32,806 nucleotides of DNA from Actinomycetota bacterium (GCA_030685215.1 JAUXQB010000106.1:1-32806); one strand, 5' to 3'. Counted from the stretch's first letter, positions 23,807 through 32,238 are shown. Program-made: numbers and translations. Notes: generated by a model not told the origin, from the letters alone.

Positions 23807-26389
23807 TCACCGCTTGACGAGCACCAGGAAGGTGTTGCTGGTGGATCCGGTGATGGACTCCGCACCGGAGTACTTCGCCCGCACCAGGTGCAGCCCGACG
23901 CCGAGGTTGCTCGGGAGCTGCAGCACGGCGCGACCGTTCACCACGGCAGCCGTGCCCACCACCACACCGTCGACGGTGAAGCTCACCGTGCCGGTGGCGG
24001 TGGCGGCACTGTTCAGCAACACGTACGCGGTGGCCACCGGGCCGGGCTGGCCCTTGCGCACGACGATCTTGTTGGTGAGCAGCACAGTGACCGAGGAGGC
24101 CTTGGTCACCGTGACCGTGTCGGCCTCCGAGCGACTGCCGGCAATCGCGTTCGTGTCGGCGAACACCGCCACGTACTGGTGGGCACCGGCAGGAGTGTCG
24201 GCCGGCAGGGTGTAGGTGGCCGTGCCGTTGACCAACGACAGCGTCGCGATCACCAGGCCGTCCTGCAGGATCTGCACCGTGCCGCCGGCCATCGACTGGT
24301 CGCCGAGCGCGACCGATGCGGTGAGCGTGGCCCGCTGCGGGCCGCCGAAGCGCTGCGACGAGCGGTTCGTGCTGAGCGTGGTGGTCGACACGATCCGGTT
24401 GTCGACCACCTGCACCGGGATGTGCACTGTCGTGTTCGACGGCGAGGCCACCAGCACGAGCGTCTGGGCGCCAGTCGGCGTGCCGGGCGGCACGACCAGA
24501 TCGACGGTGGCGGCGCCGTTCACCACGGCCACGCTGCCGAGCGAGACGCCACCGATCGAGGCGGCCAACGTGGTGTTGGCCGGTGAGCCGAGGCTGGTGA
24601 GGTCGAGCGACGACACCGTGAACGCCAACGGCTGCCCGATGGACGCCGAGGTGGGCAGCGGCGACACCGCGACCGTGCGGCGAGCGAAGTCCGGGGTGAG
24701 CGGGCTGTTGTCGGTGATGAACTGGATCCACGCGTCGCGGTCGATGAGACCGGAGTCGCGCACGTCGGTGCTCTGGCGGAAGATGTGGAAGTTGTCGCCA
24801 CCCACCGCGAGGAACGAGAAGGTGCCGATGCGGTACTCGCCGGCCGGGTCGATGGGTGCACCGTCGACCGTGATCGACGTGATGCGCGAACCCTCGGCGA
24901 GTGCGGCGTCGAAGGTGTACGACACGTTGTCCGACACGCCGAGCTGGAGGTACGGACGCGATGGCACGTTGCCGTTGATGTCGCGTTGCCACTGCTGCTC
25001 GAGCAGCGTCTTGAACTGTGCGCCGGTGAGCGTAACGGTCCACAGGTTGTTGACGAACGGCAGGACGGCGTTCGCCTCCGCGTACGACACGATGCCGTCG
25101 GGAGCGTAGAAGAGCTCGTTGCGCAGGCCGCCGGGGTTGACGATGCCGATGGTGGCGCCGCCACGCAGCGGATCGCTGAGTGAGCTGACCAGTGAGTCGG
25201 CCACCAGGTTGCTGAGGGCGCTCTCCTTCGCGCGGTCGTCGCGGCCGCCGCCGGTGTAGACGCCGCCGACGAAGCTGCCGCCCGAGTACGCGGTGGTGAT
25301 GTCACCGGTGACGCTGCCGACGGGCACGTTGCCGATGACGGCGGCCTCCGCCAGCGCTGCGTCGACGATGGTCTTCACGGCGGCGACGCGGGGATAGGTG
25401 GCCACCAGCGTGGCGTCGGCGGTGGTGGTGCGGCTGACGTTCTCGGCGGTGTAGGCAACCACGGTCTTGGTGTCCTGGTCGACGGTGAGCACCACCTTGC
25501 CGATGCGCTCGCCGTAGGAACCTGTCTGCACGATCGGGCGCGTGCGGGTGGGGTCGCCGGGCACGGGTCCGTCCCACGCGTACGCCTTGTGCGTGTGGCC
25601 GGTGAAGATGACGTCGACCTGGGCGCTGGTCTCGGTGGCGATGCGAGCGAACGCACCGCCGTGCGCGATCTCCTGTTCGAGCGTCGAACCGTCGGGGATG
25701 CCCGCACCCGCACCTTCGTGGTACTCGGCGATGATGATGTCGGCCTCGCCGTTCGTCGGGTCGCCGTCGGTGAGCTGACCGGCCACGCGGTTGACCGCCT
25801 CCACCGGCTCGCCGAAGGTGAGCCCCACGATGCCGGCGGGTGACACCAGCGAGGGCGTCTCCTCGGTGATGGCGCCGATGACACCGACCGTCTCGCCGCC
25901 GACCTCGAAGAGGGCGTACTCCGGCAGGATGGGGGTGCCGGTGCTGTCGTAGACGTTGGCGCCCAGGAACGGGAACTGCGCGTTGGTGCCGCCGGCGATG
26001 ACCCGGTCGAGCAGGTCGGCGACGCCTTGATCGAACTCGTGGTTGCCGACCGCGGAGGCGTGCATGTCGAGTGCGTTGAGCACGTCGATGGTGGGCTGGT
26101 CGCCCTGGAGTGCAGAGGCGAAGAGCGAGGCGCCGATGTTGTCGCCTGCCGACAGCAGCAGCGTGGCGCCTTCGCCGCCGGCGGCGCGGAGCGCTTCGAT
26201 GGTGCCGGCCACCTTCACCGTGTTGGAGTCGATGCGACCGTGGAAGTCGTTGATGTTGAGGAACGTCAGGTCGACCTCACCCGGCCCGGCGACCTGCGGC
26301 GCCGCGTTGACTGGAGTGTGGACACTGGCGAACGCGGCGGCGGCGACGATGCAGAGCGCACCCCACCGTGACGTACGGGCTGATCTCAT
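23807..26389 (-). CDS. secreted 5'-nucleotidase / metallophosphoesterase with C-terminal Ig-like repeats
   Basis: This 860-residue exported protein has a signal peptide at about residues 1-29 (ARTSRWG, a hydrophobic core, then VNA before APQ). The calcineurin-like phosphoesterase domain shows the metal-binding motifs LNINDFHGR, SAGDN, GNHEFDQG and FTGHTHK. The 5'-nucleotidase C-terminal domain follows (IGIVNPGGLRNELF, DNFHIF). From about residue 555 there are three Ig-like beta domains, the last ending NTFLVLVKR, with no LPxTG or membrane anchor. It probably releases phosphate or nucleosides from extracellular nucleotides. ATG 26389 has GAAGG eight bases upstream and is preferred to GTG 26398. 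Confidence 0.92.
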   Translation of the reverse strand: MRSARTSRWGALCIVAAAAFASVHTPVNAAPQVAGPGEVDLTFLNINDFHGRIDSNTVKVAGTIEALRAAGGEGATLLLSAGDNIGASLFASALQGDQPTIDVLNALDMHASAVGNHEFDQGVADLLDRVIAGGTNAQFPFLGANVYDSTGTPILPEYALFEVGGETVGVIGAITEETPSLVSPAGIVGLTFGEPVEAVNRVAGQLTDGDPTNGEADIIIAEYHEGAGAGIPDGSTLEQEIAHGGAFARIATETSAQVDVIFTGHTHKAYAWDGPVPGDPTRTRPIVQTGSYGERIGKVVLTVDQDTKTVVAYTAENVSRTTTADATLVATYPRVAAVKTIVDAALAEAAVIGNVPVGSVTGDITTAYSGGSFVGGVYTGGGRDDRAKESALSNLVADSLVSSLSDPLRGGATIGIVNPGGLRNELFYAPDGIVSYAEANAVLPFVNNLWTVTLTGAQFKTLLEQQWQRDINGNVPSRPYLQLGVSDNVSYTFDAALAEGSRITSITVDGAPIDPAGEYRIGTFSFLAVGGDNFHIFRQSTDVRDSGLIDRDAWIQFITDNSPLTPDFARRTVAVSPLPTSASIGQPLAFTVSSLDLTSLGSPANTTLAASIGGVSLGSVAVVNGAATVDLVVPPGTPTGAQTLVLVASPSNTTVHIPVQVVDNRIVSTTTLSTNRSSQRFGGPQRATLTASVALGDQSMAGGTVQILQDGLVIATLSLVNGTATYTLPADTPAGAHQYVAVFADTNAIAGSRSEADTVTVTKASSVTVLLTNKIVVRKGQPGPVATAYVLLNSAATATGTVSFTVDGVVVGTAAVVNGRAVLQLPSNLGVGLHLVRAKYSGAESITGSTSNTFLVLVKR

Positions 26390-26454
26390 GGAGTTCACCT
26401 TCGAGAGAGGATGGAAACTTGCAGATGACGGTGCCCGCCGCGACGTCGGCCCCG

Positions 26455-26484
26455 ACCGTAGCCCTGCTCCGTGAACATCGACAA
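26455..26484 (-). promoter_or_regulatory. candidate promoter of the 5'-nucleotidase gene
   Basis: On the minus strand TTGTCG (26479-26484) and TACGGT (26455-26460) are 18 bases apart, close to a housekeeping promoter. It would give a leader of about 60 bases carrying the Shine-Dalgarno sequence, unlike the leaderless pattern of many neighbours. Confidence 0.4.
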
Positions 26485-26534
26485 GAGCCGATGTGTCCGG
26501 AGGGTGTCCGAAAGGTTGCGTTCTCGCTCCGGTC

Positions 26535-26540
26535 TATGGT
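26535..26540 (+). promoter_or_regulatory. candidate -10 element for a leaderless mRNA
   Basis: TATGGT ends six bases before ATG 26547. No -35 is convincing. The intervening GAGG is too close to the ATG to work well as a ribosome-binding site. Confidence 0.5.
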
Positions 26541-26546
26541 GAGGCC

Positions 26547-28106
26547 ATGAAGGAGCTCATCTACCACCGCCTGCTACTCCCCGCCGTGACGAAGTTCGCC
26601 GACCGTCCGTGCGCCACCAACGCTGGCACGGGGGTCACCACCACGTTCGCCGAGCACTTCCAGCGCGTGCAGCGCACGATCGGTGGTCTGCAGCACCTCG
26701 GCGTCGGCCGCGGCGACCGTTTCGCGATCATGATGCTCAACTCACCCGAGTACCTCGAGCTCTACCACGCAGCGTTCCTCGGCGGCGGCGTGGTCAACCC
26801 GCTCAACTTGCGGTTCGCTCCCAAGGAGCTCGCCTACGTGCTGCGCGACTCGGGCACGAAGGTGTGCTTCGTCGACGCATGGTTCGCGGGGCTCATCGAC
26901 TCGGTGAAGCAGGAAGCCGGCCTCGAGCACGTGGTGCTGGTGGGCGATGGCGATGTGCCGCACACGGTGCGCCACGCCGATCTGCTCGCCGCCGCCACAC
27001 CCACTGTGCCCGACGAAGGCGAGGAGACCGACCCGGTGGTGCTGATGTACACCGGCGGCACCACCGGCCTGCCCAAGGGTGTGCTGCTCGATCAGCGCGC
27101 AGAGATCCTCAACGCGTACCACGTGATGATGCGGCTCACGTTCGACCACACCACCGTCAACCTCATCCAGACGCCCATGTTCCACGCGGCGTCCATGTTC
27201 GGTGTGCTCGGTGGGCCAGCCCAGGGCGCGCACTCCGTCATCCTGCCGCTGTTCGATCCGGCGGCCGTGGCCAAGGTGGTGCAGGCCTATCAGCCCACCA
27301 CCACCGTCATGGTGCCGACGATGATCGGCATGACCATGGCCCACCCCGACTTCACGCCGGCCGGTCTGGGCAGCTTCACCGACCTCGTCTACGGCGCGTC
27401 GCCGATGCCGCAAGCGCTGCTCGAGAAGCTGCTCGCGCTGTATCCCGACATGAACATCTGGCAGGGCTACGGCATGACCGAGAGCTCGAGCGTGCTCACC
27501 TTCCTCGACCCCGAGGCGCACCGCTCGGGCGGCAAGATGCTGCGTTCCGCCGGCCGGCCGATGGTCGGCGTCGTGCTGTCCATCCAGGACGAGGAGGGCA
27601 ACCTGCTGCCGCCCGGAGTGCCCGGCGAGGTGTGTGCGCGCGCCGGCAACTTCATGGTCGAGTACTGGAACAAGCCCGAGGCCACCGCCGAGGTGTTCCG
27701 CGACGGCTGGTACCACACCGGCGACGCCGGCTACCTCGATCCCGAGGGGTTCCTGTTCCTCGTCGACCGGGTGAAGGACATGATCGTCACCGGCGGCGAG
27801 AACGTGTACTCCACCGAGGTCGAGAACGCGGTCGCCTCCCACGCGTCGGTGCTGCAGGTGGCCGTCATCGGCATCCCGCACGAGAAGTGGGGCGAGGCCG
27901 TGCACGCCATCGTCGTGCTCAAGGAAGGTGCGTCGGCCACCGAGGCCGAGCTCATCGATCACTGCCGCGAGTGGATCGCCGGCTACAAGCTGCCCAAGAG
28001 CGTCGAGTTCCGCACCGAGCCGCTCCCGCTGTCGGGCGCGATGAAGGTGCTCAAGAAGGACCTCCGCGACCCGTACTGGGCCGGCCATGAGCGCAAGGTC
28101 AACTGA
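26547..28106 (+). CDS. acyl-CoA synthetase (AMP-forming ligase)
   Basis: This 519-residue member of the ANL superfamily activates a carboxylic acid with ATP and joins it to CoA. Motifs in order are the P-loop YTGGTTGLPKG (about residues 168-178), YGMTESS, GWYHTGDAGYLD, DRVKDMI and the C-terminal catalytic lysine in LSGAMKVLKKDLR. The length and overall look fit fatty-acid or aromatic/cyclic-acid CoA ligases; the chain length accepted cannot be read. The start 26547 fits the homology, although the frame is open further upstream. The next gene overlaps its end by 20 bases, which ties it to the sugar-acid kinase, though a shared pathway is not obvious. Confidence 0.92.
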   Translation: MKELIYHRLLLPAVTKFADRPCATNAGTGVTTTFAEHFQRVQRTIGGLQHLGVGRGDRFAIMMLNSPEYLELYHAAFLGGGVVNPLNLRFAPKELAYVLRDSGTKVCFVDAWFAGLIDSVKQEAGLEHVVLVGDGDVPHTVRHADLLAAATPTVPDEGEETDPVVLMYTGGTTGLPKGVLLDQRAEILNAYHVMMRLTFDHTTVNLIQTPMFHAASMFGVLGGPAQGAHSVILPLFDPAAVAKVVQAYQPTTTVMVPTMIGMTMAHPDFTPAGLGSFTDLVYGASPMPQALLEKLLALYPDMNIWQGYGMTESSSVLTFLDPEAHRSGGKMLRSAGRPMVGVVLSIQDEEGNLLPPGVPGEVCARAGNFMVEYWNKPEATAEVFRDGWYHTGDAGYLDPEGFLFLVDRVKDMIVTGGENVYSTEVENAVASHASVLQVAVIGIPHEKWGEAVHAIVVLKEGASATEAELIDHCREWIAGYKLPKSVEFRTEPLPLSGAMKVLKKDLRDPYWAGHERKVN

Positions 28107-29106
28107 CACTCGCGTGAGGGATTGGTTGGTCGCGGCCGACGACCGCACCGGTGCGTTCGAAGTGGCGGCCCTGTTCGCCGCAGTCGTGGGTCCGGTGATG
28201 GTGGCGACGGATGCCACGGTCGAGGGCTCGCTCGTGGTCGACCTGGGGTCGCGCGGTGTCGATGCCGACAGTGCCGCGGCGCGTGCCGGCGGCATCGACG
28301 CGACTCCCGCGCGCTGGACCGCGCACAAGATCGACTCCACCCTGCGTGGCAACTGGGCAGTGGAGTTGGAAGCGCGCCGGCTCGCCACCGGTCGGCGGGT
28401 GGTGGTGCTGGCCGGATGGCCGGAGATGGGGCGCGCCTGCCTCGGGGGAGTGGTGCACGTGCACGGCGCCCCGATCGGCAGCGTGCACGACCACCTCGCG
28501 CACGGCACGCTCGTGCCGCACGCCGCGGCGTTGCGGGAGTGGTTGCACGGCCGCGACGAGGTGGCGTTGTGCGACGTGCCCGACCATGCGGCCATGTACG
28601 CGCTGGCCGCCGTGCTCGCCGACGCCCCCGACGTGCTGGTGGCCGGGCCCGCGGGTCCATTGGGGGCGGCGTTCGCCGCGCGCGGTGCCGGCGCCCATCG
28701 TCCGCGTGCGGTGGCCACCGTTCGGTCGCCGATGCTCGTGGTCTGCGGCAGCGCGAATGCCGTGTCTCGCGAGCAGGTCGCGCGGTTGGCCGCCGTGGCG
28801 CCGCACCTCGAGATCCTCGCCGCGCCCGAGACCGAAGGATCCCTCCACCCCCACGTGGCCCGCGAGTTGGCGGCGCACGCGCGCACGCGTGCCGCCGAGT
28901 TGCAGCCGGCCACCATCGTCGTCATCGGCGGCGACACCGCCGCGGCGTTCCTCGGTGATGCCCCGCGGCTGGTGGGAGGGTCTGTGGCCCCGGGGATGCC
29001 GTGGAGTCTCGACGAGTACGGCGGCGGCCCGTTGGTCATCACCAAGGCCGGCGGCTTCGGCGACGCCGACACGCTGGTGCGGTTGCTCAGTCGGGTCGGT
29101 GGCTGA
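28087..29106 (+). CDS. four-carbon acid sugar kinase family protein (DUF1537)
   Basis: This 339-residue protein belongs to the DUF1537 (OtnK/DtnK) kinase family, which phosphorylates D-threonate, L-threonate or erythronate at O4. It shows the N-terminal AADDRTGAFE (residues 16-25), HKIDSTLRGN and the C-terminal ATP-site pieces IVVIGGDTAAAFL and ITKAGGFGD. It is shorter than typical members (about 420 residues). The ATG at 28087 overlaps the ligase gene by 20 bases; GTG 28114 is an alternative start nine codons later. A PdxA homologue 666 bases downstream is the expected second enzyme of the pathway. The gene ends overlapping a convergent acetyltransferase by 20 bases. Confidence 0.85.
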   Translation: MSARSTDTRVRDWLVAADDRTGAFEVAALFAAVVGPVMVATDATVEGSLVVDLGSRGVDADSAAARAGGIDATPARWTAHKIDSTLRGNWAVELEARRLATGRRVVVLAGWPEMGRACLGGVVHVHGAPIGSVHDHLAHGTLVPHAAALREWLHGRDEVALCDVPDHAAMYALAAVLADAPDVLVAGPAGPLGAAFAARGAGAHRPRAVATVRSPMLVVCGSANAVSREQVARLAAVAPHLEILAAPETEGSLHPHVARELAAHARTRAAELQPATIVVIGGDTAAAFLGDAPRLVGGSVAPGMPWSLDEYGGGPLVITKAGGFGDADTLVRLLSRVGG

Positions 29107-29746
29107 ACAGCACTTCGCTGCAGATGGGCACGAAGCCGGCACCGAGGAATGCTCGCAACGACGCGGTGTTGCCGGCGGCCACCTGTGCCCACACCAATGC
29201 ACCCTGCGGGAGCATCGCGAGCCCGGTGTCGATGAGCGCACGACCCGCGCCGAGGCCGTGCGGCACGCCGTCGAACAGTTCGACGGAGATCTCCCAGCGA
29301 TCGACCAGGCCACGGCCGATGGTGACGAGCCCGCGGTCGTCCGCCGCCACGCGCACGTCGCGCCGGTGCAGTTCGGCGCGCCGCACTCGTGGGTGGTCGA
29401 GGTCGACAGTGGGTTGCTCGACGTTGTGGATGCGACCAGTGGCGCGGCGTACGAGCACCACGTCGAGCGAGCCGATCAGCCGGTGGCCGGCGAGCCAGCG
29501 CTGGTGGTCCGGGTGCATCGAGCCGCCGTAGGCGTCGACGCCGCGCGCCTCCACGTCCGCCTGCGTGTGGTCCGTCAGCAGCAGCGAGTGTGCGCTGAAC
29601 GCCACCACCGCGTGCACATCGTTCGCAGGGGGCAGCACGGTCAGCGAGCCGTCGGGTGGCGGGAACGAACCCGATGCCGCAGCCGCGAGCATGGCGGCGA
29701 GGGGGTGCTCTGACGTTCGTGTGTCGGGTCGTGCGGCGGGCGTCAT
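29087..29746 (-). CDS. GNAT family N-acetyltransferase
   Basis: This protein of about 219 residues has a C-terminal GNAT fold. The acetyl-CoA pyrophosphate loop is PHGLGAGRALIDTGL, the next strand is ALVWAQVAAGNTASLRAFL, and the end GAGFVPICSEVLFSH is typical. The N-terminal half (SGSFPPPDGSLTVLPP, AFSAHSLLL) is not a standard GNAT part and may set specificity. ATG 29746 is chosen because a TAGCGT hexamer lies eight bases upstream and the homology does not extend further. It is inserted, in opposite orientation, between the sugar-acid kinase and the PdxA gene, overlapping the former's 3' end by 20 bases and starting 25 bases from the latter. The substrate is unknown. Confidence 0.78.
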   Translation of the reverse strand: MTPAARPDTRTSEHPLAAMLAAAASGSFPPPDGSLTVLPPANDVHAVVAFSAHSLLLTDHTQADVEARGVDAYGGSMHPDHQRWLAGHRLIGSLDVVLVRRATGRIHNVEQPTVDLDHPRVRRAELHRRDVRVAADDRGLVTIGRGLVDRWEISVELFDGVPHGLGAGRALIDTGLAMLPQGALVWAQVAAGNTASLRAFLGAGFVPICSEVLFSHRPD

Positions 29747-29754
29747 CGCCGGCG

Positions 29755-29764
29755 ACGCTACCGT
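29755..29764. promoter_or_regulatory. two overlapping divergent -10 elements
   Basis: On the plus strand TACCGT (29759-29764) lies seven bases before ATG 29772. On the minus strand TAGCGT (29755-29760) lies eight bases before ATG 29746. The two hexamers share the TA at 29759-29760, so RNA polymerase could occupy only one at a time, and each -35 region would lie inside the other gene. Confidence 0.5.
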
Positions 29765-29771
29765 TCGAGTC

Positions 29772-30728
29772 ATGACCTCACCGCTGGCGATCACCATGGG
29801 CGATGCCTCGGGCATCGGCCCCGAGATCGTGCTCCGTCGCCACTGCGAAGGTGGCCTCGGCGACGGCGTGGTCGTGTACGGCGACGAGGCCATCCTGCGC
29901 CACGGTGCCGCATTGCTCGGGTTGACGGTCGACTGGTCGACGCTCCCGCTGGTCGACCTCGGGCTGCTCACCGCGGCCGACCATCGGCCCGGGGTGCTCG
30001 ACGCGGCCTCGGGTGCGGCCGCGCGCGCGTATGTCGAGCGCGCCACACTCGACGCGCTTGCCGGCAAGGTGGCCGGTGTCGTCACGATGCCGATGAACAA
30101 GGAGGCCACGCAGCTCACCGACCCTTCGTTCGTCGGTCACACCGAGTTCATCGCCGCGCTGTGCGGCGTGCAGAAGGTGACGATGATGCTCACGGCCGCC
30201 CTGCCCGGCGGTCAGCTGGCGGTCACTCACGTGAGCACCCACTGCTCGCTGAGCGAGGCCATCACGCGCGTGCGCCACGATCGCGTGCTCGACGTCATCC
30301 AGCTCACCGACGAGGTACTGCGGCGCTTCCTGCCCGCGCCGCGCATCGCGGTGTGCGGCCTCAACCCGCACGCCGGCGAGCACGGACTGTTCGGCACCGA
30401 CGACATCGAGCACATCGTGCCCGCCATCGCCAGCGCGGTGGCCGCCGGCATCGACGCCAGCGGCCCACACCCTGCCGACACCGTCTTCCACCAGGCGGTG
30501 CATCGTGGTCGCTACGACGCCATCGTGTGCATGTACCACGACCAGGGGCACGGACCGATGAAGCTCATCGCGTTCGACACCGGGGTCAACGTGACGCTCG
30601 GCCTGCCGATCGTGCGCACGTCGGTCGACCACGGCACTGCGTTCGACATCGCCTGGACCGGCACGGCGTTCACCGACTCCGTGCGACACGCACTCGACTA
30701 CGCCAGGAAGTTGGTGAACACATCGTGA
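29772..30728 (+). CDS. PdxA-family 4-phospho-acid dehydrogenase (PdxA2-like)
   Basis: This 318-residue protein belongs to the 4-hydroxythreonine-4-phosphate dehydrogenase family. It has AITMGDASGIGPEIVL at the start, MPMNKEA, and the three metal-binding histidines His157 (STHCSL), His200 (NPHAGEHG) and His256 (MYHDQGHGPMK). The last motif differs from vitamin B6 PdxA, where it usually continues QGLxPxK, and looks more like PdxA2 enzymes. With a DUF1537 kinase nearby, the likely reaction is NAD-dependent oxidation and decarboxylation of threonate- or erythronate-4-phosphate to dihydroxyacetone phosphate. The stop overlaps the GTG of the next gene (GTGA). A vitamin B6 role is the main alternative. 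Confidence 0.88.
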   Translation: MTSPLAITMGDASGIGPEIVLRRHCEGGLGDGVVVYGDEAILRHGAALLGLTVDWSTLPLVDLGLLTAADHRPGVLDAASGAAARAYVERATLDALAGKVAGVVTMPMNKEATQLTDPSFVGHTEFIAALCGVQKVTMMLTAALPGGQLAVTHVSTHCSLSEAITRVRHDRVLDVIQLTDEVLRRFLPAPRIAVCGLNPHAGEHGLFGTDDIEHIVPAIASAVAAGIDASGPHPADTVFHQAVHRGRYDAIVCMYHDQGHGPMKLIAFDTGVNVTLGLPIVRTSVDHGTAFDIAWTGTAFTDSVRHALDYARKLVNTS

Positions 30729-31150
30729 CCCTCGAGATCCGCCATCTCACTGCCGCCGACGTCGACGACGTGATGGGCGCCGGCCACCTGTTCGACGACG
30801 AACCCCAGCGCGAGTGGACCGAAGCGTTCTTCGCCCGCGACGGGCACCACATGCTGTTCGCCTGGTGGGGCGACGAGGCGGTCGGGTTCGTCACCGGCAT
30901 CGAGAACCTGCACCCCGACAAGGGTGTGGAGATGATGCTCTACGAGCTCGGTGTCGATGCCGCGTACCGGCGCCGCGGCATCGCGCGCTCGCTGGTGGCG
31001 GCGCTCGCCGATCTCGCGATCGAACGAGGCTGCTACGGCATGTGGGTACCGATCGAGCCCGACAACGAGCCGGCGGAGGCCACCTATCGCTCGGCCGGTG
31101 CCGAGGAGCCCGAGGCCGGGTTCACGATGAACTGGACCTTCGACGACTGA
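30725..31150 (+). CDS. GNAT family N-acetyltransferase
   Basis: This is a compact 141-residue GNAT domain. The central strand EMMLYELGVDAAYRRRGIARSLV contains the acetyl-CoA loop R-R-x-G-I-A (positions about 79-84). It is followed by the helix ALADLAIERGCYGMWVPIE and the end part EPAEATYRSAGAEE. The layout resembles the AAC(3)-I group, but nothing here supports antibiotic resistance and the substrate is unknown. GTG 30725 overlaps the PdxA stop by four bases, so the two are translationally coupled. The stop directly abuts the stop of the convergent serine hydrolase with no base between. Confidence 0.82.
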   Translation: MTLEIRHLTAADVDDVMGAGHLFDDEPQREWTEAFFARDGHHMLFAWWGDEAVGFVTGIENLHPDKGVEMMLYELGVDAAYRRRGIARSLVAALADLAIERGCYGMWVPIEPDNEPAEATYRSAGAEEPEAGFTMNWTFDD

Positions 31151-32161
31151 CTACGAACGGGTGGTGATCATCCCGTCGAGCAGTCGTGCGATCGGCCACG
31201 CGCCATCGGCGGTGTTGGAGATGACCGTGGCGACGAGCTCGGTGCTCGGTTGGTGCAGGGTGCGGAACGAGACGCCCGGGTCGTAGCCGGCGAGCTTCAC
31301 GCCATCGCTGTCGGGGTGCAGCCAGAAGCCGAGACCGTAGCCGTCGTCCTCGTCGTCGGAGGTGGGTCGTGGTCGCACCATCTCGGCCGCCGTCGACGGC
31401 GACACGATGCGGCCGTCGAAGAACGCACGCCAGAACGCGTGCACGTCGGCCAGCGTGGAGTAGATGCCGCCGTCGCCGGCGCCTCGCACGGGCATGTGCA
31501 GCGTGTTGGTCTGCAGTCCCTCGGAGTGCAGGTAGCCGACGGCGGCGTCACCCGGGAGCTGGTCGGAGCGTAGGAACTCCGTGTCGTGCAGCCCGGCCGG
31601 CGCGCACACGCGGTCGCGCACGAGGTCGTAGTACGAGCTGCCGCTCGCTCGTTCGATGAGCACCGCCAGCACCACGAACGCTCCGTTGTTGTACGCCCAC
31701 TGCTCGCCGGGAGCGGACTTGCTCGGGAAGCCGTCGAGCACGGGCAGGTAGGCCTCGGGCTCCGAGAGCAGGTGCACCGGGATGGGCATCGCGTAGTCGA
31801 GGATGTCGCCGTCTGCGCCTTCGTCGAGGTAGTCGCCGATGCCTGATGTGTGGGCGAGGAGGTGCTCGATGGTGACGCCCGCGTCGATGAGCGGCAGGTC
31901 GGCGCCGAGCAACGATCGGGCGGTGGTGTCGAGAGTGAGCCGGCCTTCCTCGATCAGCGACATGGCCACGAGTGCGGTGAACCCTTTCGCGCCACTGGCG
32001 AGCGCGAACTTCGTGTGTGGCGTGTTGGCGATTCCGTACGCGCGGTTCGCCATCCCGTAGGCGCGCTCGACGACCGTGGCGCCGTGCGAGTCGACGCGTA
32101 CGACCCCACTGAAGTTCGTCGACGCTGCGAGCTCGTCGATGCGCAGTGCCACGCCGTCCAT
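31151..32161 (-). CDS. serine hydrolase, beta-lactamase/penicillin-binding-like family
   Basis: This 336-residue protein of the class C beta-lactamase / D-alanyl peptidase / esterase fold has the nucleophile motif S-x-x-K as SGAK (Ser56-Lys59), then HTSG near residue 107 and the Y-x-N motif in WAYNNGAF. No signal peptide is visible, so it may be cytoplasmic and act as an esterase or peptidase rather than a beta-lactamase. The N-terminal RAYGMANRAYGIAN heptad pair occurs just before the S-x-x-K motif. The start ATG 32161 has TAGCGT seven bases upstream. It is convergent with, and directly abuts, the acetyltransferase gene. Confidence 0.87.
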   Translation of the reverse strand: MDGVALRIDELAASTNFSGVVRVDSHGATVVERAYGMANRAYGIANTPHTKFALASGAKGFTALVAMSLIEEGRLTLDTTARSLLGADLPLIDAGVTIEHLLAHTSGIGDYLDEGADGDILDYAMPIPVHLLSEPEAYLPVLDGFPSKSAPGEQWAYNNGAFVVLAVLIERASGSSYYDLVRDRVCAPAGLHDTEFLRSDQLPGDAAVGYLHSEGLQTNTLHMPVRGAGDGGIYSTLADVHAFWRAFFDGRIVSPSTAAEMVRPRPTSDDEDDGYGLGFWLHPDSDGVKLAGYDPGVSFRTLHQPSTELVATVISNTADGAWPIARLLDGMITTRS

Positions 32162-32168
32162 CGCGGCG

Positions 32169-32174
32169 ACGCTA
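32169..32174 (-). promoter_or_regulatory. candidate -10 element for a leaderless mRNA
   Basis: On the minus strand TAGCGT ends seven bases before ATG 32161, with no ribosome-binding sequence. It is the same hexamer as before the acetyltransferase at 29746. Confidence 0.45.
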
Positions 32175-32238
32175 GTGCTGTGTCGCCGGCGCAGTGTCTC
32201 GAGTTTCGACGCGCTCTTACATCACGTCTGGCCGTCGC

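Noticed and set aside
30725-31150. Aminoglycoside resistance acetyltransferase
   Set aside because: The GNAT layout resembles AAC(3)-I, but many unrelated GNAT proteins do as well. The context is metabolic, and no resistance or mobile genes are near.
32024-32065. Tandem heptapeptide RAYGMAN-RAYGIAN in the serine hydrolase
   Set aside because: The two 21-base units match at 17 of 21 positions, but related serine hydrolases carry a similar pair before the S-x-x-K motif, so it looks like family structure rather than a recent duplication.
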